This document shows positions 47,885 through 59,512 of a DNA stretch of 64,000 nucleotides, piece by piece. The notes below the pieces were generated by a model. It did no database searches. It saw only the letters and a list, made by a program, of their open reading frames with translations, and had not been told where the DNA came from. Both the position numbers and the translations under genes were made by a program. Position 1 is the first letter of the stretch. Each line of letters begins with the position of its first letter. Source of the DNA: Thuidium tamariscinum (Eukaryota > Streptophyta > Bryopsida > Hypnales > Thuidiaceae); NCBI GenBank assembly GCA_947034885.2, contig OX344754.2, forward strand, positions 28,641,369-28,705,368. The letters run 5' to 3'.

Positions 47885-48618
47885 GGGTGAATGCAAGAAA
47901 CACGTGTACTATTTGTTGCATTTTACTATAATACCCATGATTTTTTCTAGAGTATTAGAAAATTAGAAAATTAATTTTTTAAATTTTAAATAAATATGAC
48001 TTATATATACACCTTTAAGACAAAGGTACCCACAGAAGAAATGGTATAGAAAAATTCTCTAAGTAGGAGAACTTGAAAAGTGCAATACCTTAAGAAAATA
48101 CATACCTTCATGTTTTAATTTGGAAAAAATAGTAAAAATAAGTAAATACAAAAAATAAAAAGTGGTCATTTGCAACAACTCTATGGAAATGGTCATTCAC
48201 CAAAAAACCCATCAAAATAATATTTTATATGTTTCAAAATTCAAGCAGAAAAAAGCTCACTTTGTAGACTTCCACACCATATAAAATTAAGTATTTTCAA
48301 AAATCCTTCTTCATAAATCTAGAAGTCTACTAGAAGACCATTTCATCCAAATTTCATCTCAAAATCATTAAAAAAAAGGTACTCCTTAGTACTAAAAACC
48401 TCCAAACTGTCATATGTGACATTTAATCATTAGTACTATTTTAGTATTAAACTATTTTTAAAAATTATGAAAAAATTATGAAAGGCGTATGATAGTCATG
48501 AGTACATTTTCTAGAAATATTGAGTCATTTTGAGCAAAAATGCAAAAGTTATGGCCAAAAAACATATCAACATTTAAATTGTGACAAAAAATAATACAAG
48601 TGTTTCTTGCATTCACCC
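47885..48618. mobile_element. 734-base TIR transposon with AGTA target duplication
   Basis: Left end GGGTGAATGCAAGAAACAC and right end GTGTTTCTTGCATTCACCC are exact complements over 19 bases, extending to about 24 with one mismatch. AGTA flanks both sides (47881-47884, 48619-48622). The neighbouring 81-base tandem units provide the empty site, confirming a 4-base duplication. No coding frame. The superfamily is not assigned. Confidence 0.8.
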
Positions 48619-48834
48619 AGTACATAAATCCACCATCTAGAGATATCTATCTCTAGGCAATCTTTACTTATCTCCATCAATGGTCATGACAAAAGTCATG
48701 ACACAATCATCAATCCTTTCATCTATCAATGCATTTATCAATTCAATGTTGTCACAAGGGTCTTTACATTTTGTTTCCATCATTATTGGTAGAATTGTTG
48801 GTTTCATAATATCTAAGGAAGGTGCATGTTGTCA

Positions 48835-50134
48835 CACCATAAGAAACTCCCATTTGGGGGGTTGTTTCTACAAGAATGTATTTTGTTTTTTGAGATGTTT
48901 CACATTAAGTGGTGAATGGTAGCAAAAGTGTGAATTGAATGTGATGTTGTAGAAAACATGTGAGGTTAAGTTAGAGAACAAGTAGATGTTACTATAGAGA
49001 CACATATTCTTAATGATGTTTGAAAAAATAATTTCATGTTTTTTTGTAATGTCTCCAAAAATATAGATTGCCATGTCAACAATTAGACCCATTTTGACTA
49101 TAATAAGTTACTAAAAACTACTTCGATCTATGATAAAATGATGACTATATGTGAAAAATTTAGGAAAAAGATAGCCACATGGTATACTTTGCAAAAAAAA
49201 GGGAAATGGATGGATGTGTAGTATAGATGAAAAGAGATGATCTTTATATAAAGTGGGGTGATAGGAAGAGAAACAATCCATATGGAAAATGTAAAGGAAG
49301 AATCAATGTGTATAATGTAAAATGTCTAAAACAACATGATTTAGATGTCTAATATAACATTGAGATGTCAAAAACAACATCTAGACAATCATCTTAAACA
49401 ACATCAACGTGTACAATGTTCAAGTTGCCATATTCCAGTCATCACATATCTTTTTGTCTCACCATGGACAAAAGATGGATATAAAAATATGACCATTTTA
49501 TCCTTCATTATCACTTACTTTCAATGAAGTAGTTCCTCATTTTGCCATCAAAAAATTTCTTGAATGTAGATGGTAAATTTTCTTCAATTCTTTTTGAATT
49601 CAAAAAAAATTCTTGTTTATTTTATTTTATTTTATATTTTATTTTAAATGTTTATTTTTTGTTGATCTTACCTTATAAATAGAATATGTACAAATTGTGG
49701 TTTCAAAATATTGTGACATCTCAAAAACACCATCAAAATATTCAAACAATACAAAAATGTGTTGACAAAGCATGCCACATTAGGATAATTCAAGGATCCA
49801 TGTTAGTTTTTTTCTAGGTCCACGTCATAGCCCCCGATCAAGATGGTGTTGGATGAAAAAATGTCACACTTGGCACTGCATGCCCAACTAAAAAGAGCTT
49901 GTGCGGAGTTTAACACCCCTCTATGTGTAGCCCTTTGCAAGCTTGTAAGACCTTGTTTATTAAACATTAGAAAAAACAATCTAAAATCTAGTACATTTTT
50001 TTTAGATTCTAGGATGTTTTTTGCCCATTGATTATGAAGAATTTTGTTGAACATCAAAGTTGACTAGGTCCCTAATAAAATGAATGCAATCTCATTTTTT
50101 TAAGATGTTAAGAAAATATTGTTTTCTTATAGTG
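48835..50134 (-). mobile_element. Non-autonomous CACTA-type element, copy 2
   Basis: Left end CACCATAAGAAAC (one mismatch to the CACTATAAGAAAC terminus), right end GTTTTCTTATAGTG, with TCA duplicated outside (48832-48834, 50135-50137). Inside, GATGGCAAAATGA(A/G)GAA and CATCCAACACCAT segments match copy 1 in reverse orientation. It is 1300 bases long and lacks the regular TGACGTGG array of copy 1. Confidence 0.75.
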
Positions 50135-50224
50135 TCACTTGCTTTAAATTGATATCATATTAGAAGATAAATCCATGCACTTGAATATGATACTTTTGGA
50201 GAGATCTACATACATTAGATGTTT

Positions 50225-50440
50225 TTTCAAGGATTAGAAGATTGTTTCAGGCCCATTCCTAGTGCTGGGAATAGTAAAAATAAAAAATAATAATAAACTA
50301 AAAATATTTTAAAAAAAAATTAAATTATTTTTTTAATTATAATTTGATGTGGCAATCTCTTGACCACGTCAAATTGTAGAGATGGCAGAGTTCCCTAGCG
50401 TTCCCACAATCGGGAACTCGCAGTCTTCTAACTAGCAGAA
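50225..50440 (+). mobile_element. Small MITE, family 1, diverged copy 3
   Basis: GTTTCAGGCCCATTCC at the left and CTTGACCACGTCAAATTG...GTTCCCACAATCGGGAACTC at the right parallel copy 1 in the same orientation. The terminal repeats are decayed, so the edges are approximate. Confidence 0.4.
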
Positions 50441-53400
50441 AAAACATCTAATGAACTCCAAAGATTATCACTTTAAAACTATACAAACATTGAAGGTCAC
50501 GAGGGTGTGCTTTGAGGAGCTTTGAAATTTGAGCTTTTGGATACTTCTCTTCAATTCATTCAAAGCTAACTCAATGAAAAATATAAAATGTTTTCTTAGG
50601 CCTTTGGAAGGCTACAAGTTCTAAGACTATTAGAACTTAATGAACTCTGCCACATAAACAATCTAATATGGTGAAAAAATTGTTAGATCAAATAATATTA
50701 AATACATCATTTTAAAAATTAATTATTTAATATTTTTAAATTGAACATCTTACAATTATTTTAAAATTATTTTAATACTTTAAGAAATTTATGAAAAAAT
50801 AATGTTTTTCTTAAAAGTTTATATATTTTGACAATTAGTAGTTGGTTTACAACATAAAAAACAACTAGGGAAATAACTCCAGAATAGTCTACCAAAGACC
50901 TAAAAAACTTCTAGTGAAATTTTTTTGGTATACAAATCTTATTCAGTAATTATCTAGATCATAGATATCATATGAAAACTCAATAAATGTTTTTCTATTG
51001 CAAAAAATAAATTAGGAGGTAGAAAAGTTTGTTGATTTATAATATTTAGCTAGTAATAAGATACAATTGTAGTAAAATCAGTATAAGCTAATAAATGTTA
51101 AATAATCATAGCAGACATCTGAGATTTGTTTTATACCTAATATATTGAAGATGAGAATGTCAACAATCTACAATCAAACAATCAAAGTATATACAAGTCT
51201 TTTTTTTGCATAGAATTGACACACCTCCATTAAGAATCATAGTAATTTTTTATAACTGCAACAAATATCCCTTTGCATTTTAGAGTTGGGGGTCATTACA
51301 TATATGAATTTTACTTGCAATTTTTGCATGTGCAAATCTTCTCATATGAAGCCATGTTCTTGTATAGCAAAATTATAAATCAATGATATGAAAAAAATAA
51401 AAATGTGAATCTATTGCATGATAAAGAATTGAATTTTATGATACAAATTGCATATGTGATTTTGTTCTTGTTTTTTTACATATTAATAATACTTTAAAAA
51501 ATTTAGAAAAATATATAAAGAACAATTATCATTCCTTTTGAATGTATAGAGTTCTTTGTTAAAATCTTGCCTTGCAAATAAATAAAGCAATATCTTTGCC
51601 AAATAAAGATAGGATTGATCTATACCAAGAATTTGACACTAATTCTAGGTATTTACTCACATTGATCTAAAATCATTTAAAAAAATTATCATAGTGTATA
51701 TTCAAACTCACTGACACTATACCAAACAAACTTTAGTCAATAAAATTTACAAGCAGTACGTAACACATTGCATATTGTGAAATTCACCATATTCTATATA
51801 GTCAATGTCAGATGTTATAGTGATCTCAAACCTTCATATTAAAAATTTGAGTGCAATGTTGCATCTTGAGGTTCTTCTATTATAAAGCTATTAATTAAGA
51901 ATTGATAACATTCTTGTACAAACATATTTTTTTCCACTTAGTACTATTATCAACCAATCAATGCCATGAAATGTACTTAGAATGCAAGTCTGAATTGTAT
52001 TGTCTTATCTTTCAAACATTTATTGAGAATACTCCTTGTACTCCTTCATTCTATCTATTAAAAAATATTCCTTGAAAAAGTTTATGACTCTTCTAATAAT
52101 TAGGGATATAAGTTGTTTTCTACAAAAATGCAAGACTAAGGGGGGCTTACATGAGGGCTTACATTAAGTTGATTATAATGGGGGGGGGGGGGGGACTTCT
52201 TTGAGATATGCTAAATAGAATTTTCATGTCTTATAGATATGCTAAATGGAATTCTCGTATCTTATAGTTTTTTAAACACACTATACATTTTTTTAATTTA
52301 TTGATTTTGAGATCCACATCATCAAATTTGAATACAATCTCTCTTTAGCTTACACCAAGACTGTAAAAACTATTGTATTTTCTTGTCTCTTGGAATCCTC
52401 CTACCATCTACTTCAATGGGATACCAATGATATTTAAGTCTTAATGTAAGCCACTGTGAAATATTGACGTCTTTGATCGTCCAATTTGTTGCATCAAAGT
52501 TGGCATCACAGTTAAGGCAATCACAGTTTTGGATGGTAGTTGATTGGCCTTTATTTAGCCCTTAGCCTATAAAAGAATATAAAAACATTTTCTCTATTAT
52601 TTGTAGCCAAGAATACTTCAAATTTGGAGAAGCATCTAAGAAACAAAGAAGACACTTACAAGGACATCTATATCTTTTTATCCTCCAATTGATTGCCATC
52701 TATAGAATAAAATAATCAACAAAGATTGGAAATCTCTATGTAAGATGCATTTGAGGGATAAAAATGGATGGCCCTTTATGTGGTTGAAGAAAGCTAATCT
52801 AAAACCTATTTGGTGTTATGCATTTTCATCTTGGTGATAAATGAAGAAATTTGTTCTTTGATCCTTAAAAAGACTAAGTGTCCACTTGAAGGCTTACCAT
52901 GTTTCTAAGATTACAATTTCAGTATAACTTTTTGCATTTTAGAGATAGAAAAAATACATTAGCACCCTCAATATATTTTTCTATTTCAATTGGTAACTAG
53001 GAACAAAAGACATGCCACCTAAAGCTAAAAACACAATCACCAAATAGCAAAAACAAATTCAAAAATTCAAAAAATTTAACATAAAATCTTTAATATTTTT
53101 ATACAAATTTTTTTTACATTAAAAAATTTCATTCATTGTATATAGACAAATGGTGAGGAAGTTACGGAGAGTCTTTTTTGGAGGCATTTAGAGCATTTTC
53201 TTCAAAAGAACAACTTATAGGATTTATTTGGAACTAAATTTTTACACTTAAATATTTCACATGGTTTGATTTTCTCACTAAAATAATCTCACCATTTAAA
53301 TTATTGTCTTTCAATTACATCTTCAAACTATTAATGATATATTTTTTCCCTTTATTCCTTACCTACTTATACTCAACAATTTTCTTATGAATGAATATCA

Positions 53401-53967
53401 AGTTATTTTGTGAATTTTTTTTCTCCAAGATCTCAACTCAATTCTTCAACATTTAATAGTAAAAATTCAAAATTTGTAGTGCAAAAAAAAGATTTTTAAG
53501 ACTTCCATCTTGCAATAGAAATGACAATTTTCAATGTTTTATGACAAATAAAAAGGTCTCGGTCTTTATGAGATTATAGGAAGATCATTCAACTTAATGC
53601 GTATTTTTCAAATAGAGTCTTAATCAATCTAGCAAATATTAAATAGATGTTTGTTGTACAATGCTCAAAGTTTGGACATAGGAATTTGGACACAATCCAA
53701 GTTTGACTTCCCATGACTTTTGCGTATTCTATTCAAAAAACATTCTTGGATTTCACATCATTCTAGTTGTGATTTGTTTACAAATGATTGAAAAATGAGA
53801 GCTCTTTCATGCATGATAAAGTTTGTCAAGAAAAATTTGCTCAATTTAAGGTGATTCTACCTCATCACCAATTGAACTAATTTGAAAAAAATAATTTTTT
53901 AAAATTAAAATCAAAGATCTTAGAATAACTAGGAAACATTTGAAAACATGAAATGAGGGTTGATACC
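50441..53967. other. AT-rich gene-free DNA with a 15-base G run
   Basis: No gene supported. Holds an uninterrupted run of 15 G at 52180-52194 and a 31-base tandem pair (GATATGCTAAAT...) at about 52206-52268. Confidence 0.4.
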
Positions 53968-54145
53968 ATGTGAGCCTAAGAGTGTAAGCTCATGAGCCTA
54001 AAAGACAATATACCTATAGTATAAGTGTCTATAATAGTTGCAATTATATTATAAATACCTTAATTAAAGGTATTTATGTCTTAATCACCATCAATGGTTG
54101 TTGTATATTTACTTATATACAATTATACATGCTTAAGGCTCACAT
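53968..54145. mobile_element. Possible small MITE with ATGTGAGCC ends
   Basis: ATGTGAGCCTAAG at the left and CTTAAGGCTCACAT at the right form an imperfect inverted repeat enclosing about 178 bases that also contain ACCTTAATTAAAGGT. No target duplication is obvious, so this may be only a hairpin. Confidence 0.35.
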
Positions 54146-55375
54146 GCTTGCATCTTCATGCTCACATATTAGCATCATTGAACATGGAATCAACAAAGTA
54201 TAAAATAATAGGTAGAGTCATTTTAGCTTCAATGACTTCACTAAGTTTGGGAAAGCCTTAGCTAGGTTTACACTAAAAGCAAGGGGGCCAAAAAATTGAA
54301 AAATGTCTTCTTCTTCAAGTTATCTTATTTACCATCAGTACAAGGGAAATGAGCCCTAATCTACAAATTTTTTGACAGAATAGTGTTTAAAATGACAACT
54401 ACAACTTGTGAAATTTTGTTTTTTGTCAATGCAGTCAATATTGCAATGTCTATCAAATTCTTGTCAATTTCTCAATCAATTTTGAAAAACAAAGTTTATG
54501 TTTTCCTAGAAATCCAAGAATTTTTTATATACAATTTTTATTTTAGATACAAAATGATGTAGCTATCATTTACTAATTTTATAAGGATTTATATTTCATT
54601 GCAATCTTTAACCATTCACCATCGACACCTTAATATTATTTGTCTTTAAAGGAGATAAACTCCTATATATGTGGAGGTAGGAGGTCAACCAACTCATATG
54701 GGATATGTGAATTTTTGAAGTTGTGAGAGCTCATAGTAAAGTTAGAAATCTGTAATTTTGTAATAAAATTAAGATTTTAACCTCATTTGAGCATAGTAGA
54801 ATGTCTTTTTAAAAAAAACTTGAACTAAGACTAGTTAGAATATGAATTGGAGTTTCAAGTTAAAAAATAAGTTTGACATTTCAAGTTTTCAATAAAAAAT
54901 TATGGACAGATTTTAAAGAAAAAGTTTCAAAAAATTTAATAAGAACAATTTCAAACACCTTTTTGAAATTTCATAACTTTTGATTGAAAACTTGAAGTGT
55001 CAAAAGAATTTTTGGTTGCAAAACTTGAGTTGATTTTTTTGTTAGTTCATTTTTAAAAAACAACAACATTCTCCTATGCCTAAATGAGGTCTGAAGTCCT
55101 ATTTTCACTACAATTCCTATTTCTAACTTAGCACATCTCAATAATTGATTTTTTTAGCCCTCTTGTATTATAACTATGTTTGGAAATATTGTTATACTTT
55201 CTAAAATTTAAAAAAATGTATACTTTGTGCAAAAAAATTAACTAATTGCTCTCCCCATTTTTATAATTCATCTTTTTAGAGAAAGAAAATTTTAAAAAGT
55301 TTCAACAGCACTAACATCACAACTTAGTCGTTCTAAATGTCATAGGCTTGTTTACCTTGAGCCCTAAATGGGTAA

Positions 55376-55522
55376 GGACCCGTTTACCCCCAAAAGCTTT
55401 AGATAAGAGCCTCTCAAAATTGAGTATTTTGAATGAAACTTTGGGTTGGTACCAAAGCTATCTTCCAATCAAAACCCTCCATTTCTTTGGACCCCCCCCA
55501 AGTTTTGGGTGTAAATAGGCCC
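55376..55522. mobile_element. Tourist/PIF-Harbinger-like MITE
   Basis: The 147-base element has ends GGACCCGTTTACCCCCAAAA and TTTTGGGTGTAAATAGGCCC, imperfect complements, flanked by TAA on both sides (55373-55375, 55523-55525). TWA duplications with GGxCCTGTTT-like ends are typical of PIF/Harbinger MITEs. It lies about 760 bases before the NDRG start codon. Confidence 0.6.
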
Positions 55523-55525
55523 TAA

Positions 55526-56285
55526 TAAGTTAAAGGCTTCCCCCCTGTCCCGTCCCTCCCTCCCCCTGAGGCCCTGACCGTTGGGGAAGGCCTATTTCAG
55601 GAAGCTGGTCTAAGCCTGGAGCACCCGTCCTCCAGCTGCCTCCTAACAATGAGCAAACCTGAACTCCCACAGCGCAGAACCAGGAATCCAATGGAGTCCT
55701 CCGCAGTTTCCGGAAAAGCCACGAAGCCTTCGACCCTCCCAGGAAAAGGCGGCGACAAACCAGCCCTCCTTGGCACGCAGTCAGCCACTGACTGCCTTCG
55801 CCTGACTGAGAAGACTGTTGTGTCAGTCGGGCTGAGACGGCAAACCCAGGCAACCCCTGCAGCCCTGCACTCATTCACATCCTGCTGCCCTGGCACACCA
55901 TGCTCGAAACAGAGCAAGAGCCAGCTCACATCCAGCCTCGCAACGCGGCATCTCCGCTCTCGGACCCAATTCTGCATACAGCGCTGAGCTTCATCGCGTC
56001 CCCAGGGACCCAATTCCTCGCCATCGCCGACGCCATCGCCTCTTTCAATCGCCAGTGCGCTGCGACGCAGGAGAACGACGAACCCATCGGGATCCATACC
56101 CAGCCACCAGGATAACTTACTCAATTGCATTGCATTGCATTTGGTGGGTTTCTTACCGGGGTGCAGTGTTCGGGGTCGAGGTGGTTGGCTCTGTAGGGAG
56201 CGGAGGACAACGGGCGGGAACATACGATGTAGGAGAACGAGGGAGGAAGTGATATTACCCGTTCTGGGGTTTGGGAGCACGGGCA
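55526..56285 (+). promoter_or_regulatory. GC-rich promoter and 5' UTR of the NDRG-like gene
   Basis: GC content rises abruptly after the MITE. The block contains long open frames on both strands (including 266 codons on the minus strand) that have no recognisable content and are explained by composition. It is best read as promoter plus 5' UTR. Confidence 0.45.
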
Positions 56286-59187
56286 ATGGAGCACGGCGAT
56301 TGCGATGATTCCGTCGCTTTGGATATGGATATTGCGCCGTGGGGTGGGCAGGTACAGACAGAGGTTCGGTTCTGTTATGTTTGGGGGTGTAATGCAATGT
56401 TAGGGGGTGTGCGTTTTCGCTTTCATTTTTTGTGTAGGGAGAGAATGGTAGGGATCGATGGAGTACCGATTTGCAATTGCGGAATAAGAAAGAGACGTGA
56501 AGATAGGTATTCGGTTGCTGGGAGTCGTTGCGCTGAGAGAAAAATGTGCAGCAGCTTCATCGGGAAGTGACTTTCATCGCTAGGTGGACGGTTTGGTAGA
56601 CGGGCGATGAGCAGTGTTGGTGTTTGAGAATGGGTGACTGTGTTGTGTTCCGAAGTCTCTTCAGTAGGACTAACGGTTTTTTCGTTGGCTGGGCAGGAGT
56701 ATATGGTGCCGACCTCGTATGGCCACATTTCAGTCGCCGTTTGCGGAGATCAAGACAAGCCGGCCCTCATCACCTACCCTGATGTCGGACTCAACTGTAA
56801 GTCATGTATCCCGAATAGGTATAAGGGTTAGAGACACCGTGAAACATCGTACGAGGAGGCCATGTCGACTCATGTTGCGGATTTCTCTTGCTTTTTCTAA
56901 TCTGATATGAGTGAATCTCGAGGCAAGGATCTGCCACATGAAATTGAGAGGCCTGACGATGTGTGCTGGGATGCATACAGATCTTTCTTGCTTTGAGGGA
57001 CTTTTCTCCTGCCTAGAAGCTTCCTCGGTGCTCTTCCACAATTTTTGCATTTTCCATATCGACCCTCCCGGTCACGAGGTACGTGTTTCTGGGTGGACAA
57101 ATCTGGGTTTTGAATCAAAAGATCGACATTCTGCAGTATCCATATGAATGCTCCTCATCTGGTTGGTTGCTTGAGTCCGCTGAGCTTCATTGTTCGCTCT
57201 ATTGGTCAGATTGGGGCATCTGATAGCGTATCTCAAGAATCCACACCGTCGGTGGATGACTTAGCGGATCAAGTGGCGGAAGTGCTGGACTATTTTGGGT
57301 AAGCATTAGCTACGTAGCAGATTTCTGCTTCGACCTCGCTTTCGTTCTCGGGGATGTAGGAAAGTGGGAAGATGATTGCTGTGGACTTCACCTGTGAAGG
57401 GCCCGAGTGAAGTCTCCTGGTTTTAAGAGTTCGGAGTGGGTTTTGATGGGGCTTCCTTATGTTCAGTTGTATCGATTTTTCGACCAACAAATGCAATGTT
57501 CTTCACTGATTATGTTGTTATCAACTCTGATCCCATCTGGGCATACATTTTACACAGTAGAATCCATCAAATCGGTCACTTACTGCACATGTGCTTTACG
57601 GATTGAAGCCTGAACTGTTGCGATTGTGTTCATGTGCATTTCAGGCTGGAGGAAGTGATCGGACTGGGAGTTACAGGTGGAGCTTATGTTCTCAGTTTGT
57701 TTGCGGTATGATCTTCATCCGAATCTTTAGATTTTCCCTGCATATGGAAGCAGATACATTCCTGTGGATACTGTATTGTAAATTTTGCTTGTAAACAAAC
57801 AGCCGATTGACTGGAACTTTCTTGGTGGTTTGCAGTGCAAGCACCCAGACCGAGCATTAGGGTTGATTCTTGTGTCACCTCTTGCTCGAACCCCGTCGTG
57901 GACAGAATGGATGCACAATCAGGTCCATTTGACTTTTGAGCGAATGCTTTTGGTCTTGAGTTTACATGTTTGACGCAACCACTATTATTCGGGAGACGCA
58001 CATGGCTAACTTGGGACATTGTGCTGTTCGGTGCAGGCTATGATCAGCCTACTTTACTTCTGCGGAATGACTGGGTTTGTCAAGGAGAGGTTATTCCAGC
58101 GATACTTCAGCTTGGTAAGCATGCTGCCTTCTGCAGTGCGGAATGTTGTTGGGCTTTTGCTTCGTGCTAAGGAGAAGCGGAGATTGGGAAGGCATGTTCA
58201 ATATTTACCTAGATAATGCGTTTCATTTGAGTGGTATCATTTTAGCTAAATAAACCGGTATGTTCTTCGAAGGCACGCATTGGAAGTAGCTTGCTTACGG
58301 CATTGCTTGCTTTCCAGGAAGTTCGCGATGCAGCTATATCAGAAGATGGGGCTGACGCTCTAACGACGATCCGTCGAGTAAGTAGGCTAGACTATTTGAG
58401 AGAATGAATACAGTGCTATCAGTAAAATCAAACTGTATTTATGTGCTTGTATTAGAGATCTCTTTGTGAACCTTGTTGAATGATGTTCTTAATAATGCTG
58501 TCTCATTATAACTTCTTGTAACAGCCATAATTTTACTGAAGATTCGTATCATGCTTGTGATACTTTAGGAAGTTATTGAGCTTGTGTTCAGCAGGTACTT
58601 CAGTTTGCTTATTTCATTGAGTCCTGCGCTGTGTGCCTGATCCCGTTTGCTTTCGTGGTGATCTGTGCAGTACATGGATGACAGACGTAGTAAGAATGTT
58701 TTGCGTTACTTGCAAGCACTTCACCAAAGGCGGGATTTAACGGAGAATCTGAAGAAAATGAAGTGCCGCACGCTGATACTGGTTGGTGAACAGTCACCTT
58801 TCCACCGTGAAGCTGTGCACATTAGCAACGCCATGAACAGACGTTATAATGCGTTGATTGAGGTGAGACGAACATGCCGTGGCACCACCTTTCACAATGT
58901 GATTTTCCCTGCCATCTTCAGCATCCACTCATCTGACCATTCCATACGTTTGTCTACAACAGGTTGAAGGATGTGGATCTTTAGTAACGGAGGAGCGACC
59001 GCAGGCCATGCTAGTCCCAATTGAGCTGTTCCTCACAGGCTATGCGTTTTATCAACGCCCTTTACTATCTCTGACGTCCAGCCCGAAGAGCCCTCTGAGT
59101 CCTCCTTGCATGCCCGCCGAGCTTCTGTCCTCCGAAAGTCTGGGCCTCAAGCTGAAGCCGATCAAGACTCGTGTCGTATCTTCATAG
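56286..59187 (+). CDS. NDRG/SF21-like alpha/beta-hydrolase-fold protein
   Basis: Exons: 56286-56351, 56697-56796, 56981-57078, 57210-57298, 57645-57705, 57836-57922, 58037-58114, 58318-58377, 58671-58862, 58963-59187. All junctions are GT-AG and in phase, giving 351 residues, the usual length of plant SF21 proteins. It is recognised by [76 protein letters not shown] and [15 protein letters not shown]. The site of the hydrolase nucleophile reads GVTGGA instead of GxSxG, so it is expected to be non-catalytic, as in other NDRG proteins. The C-terminal tail is Ser/Pro-rich. Plant NDRG-like proteins are linked to auxin transport and G-protein signalling and to pollen (SF21). The start ATG gives the expected short acidic N-terminus. 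Confidence 0.9.
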
Positions 59188-59506
59188 GATCTCTAATCTC
59201 TACCTTTTGATTCTTGGGTAGGTTGTTAGGTAGTTAACTTGGACAATCTCCGACCATCACCTATGTTCTTTTGTATTGCAGTGCCGCCCTTTACGTGTAC
59301 CATTACTATGTCGATGATAAGTATCGAGCGAGAGACTAAGCGGGCACCATAATGTGAACATAATAAGGTGTGGCGAGCATCTCCTTTGCTCTGCCTGTGG
59401 TGAGTGAGTGATGATATGCTCTCTGCACTCAATTAGAGACCGATTTTTTTTGGGTGCATTCCACCCCATACGACTACAATGTCACATTCTTTTCAGGAAC
59501 AAAAGC

Positions 59507-59512
59507 AATAAA
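59507..59512 (+). terminator. Polyadenylation signal of the NDRG-like gene
   Basis: AATAAA about 320 bases after the stop codon, in the transition to AT-rich sequence. Plausible 3' end signal; plants tolerate many variants. Confidence 0.4.

Noticed and set aside
55597..56397. Minus-strand frame of 266 codons before the NDRG gene
   Set aside because: Overlaps the GC-rich promoter and first exon of the NDRG gene and shows no recognisable protein features.
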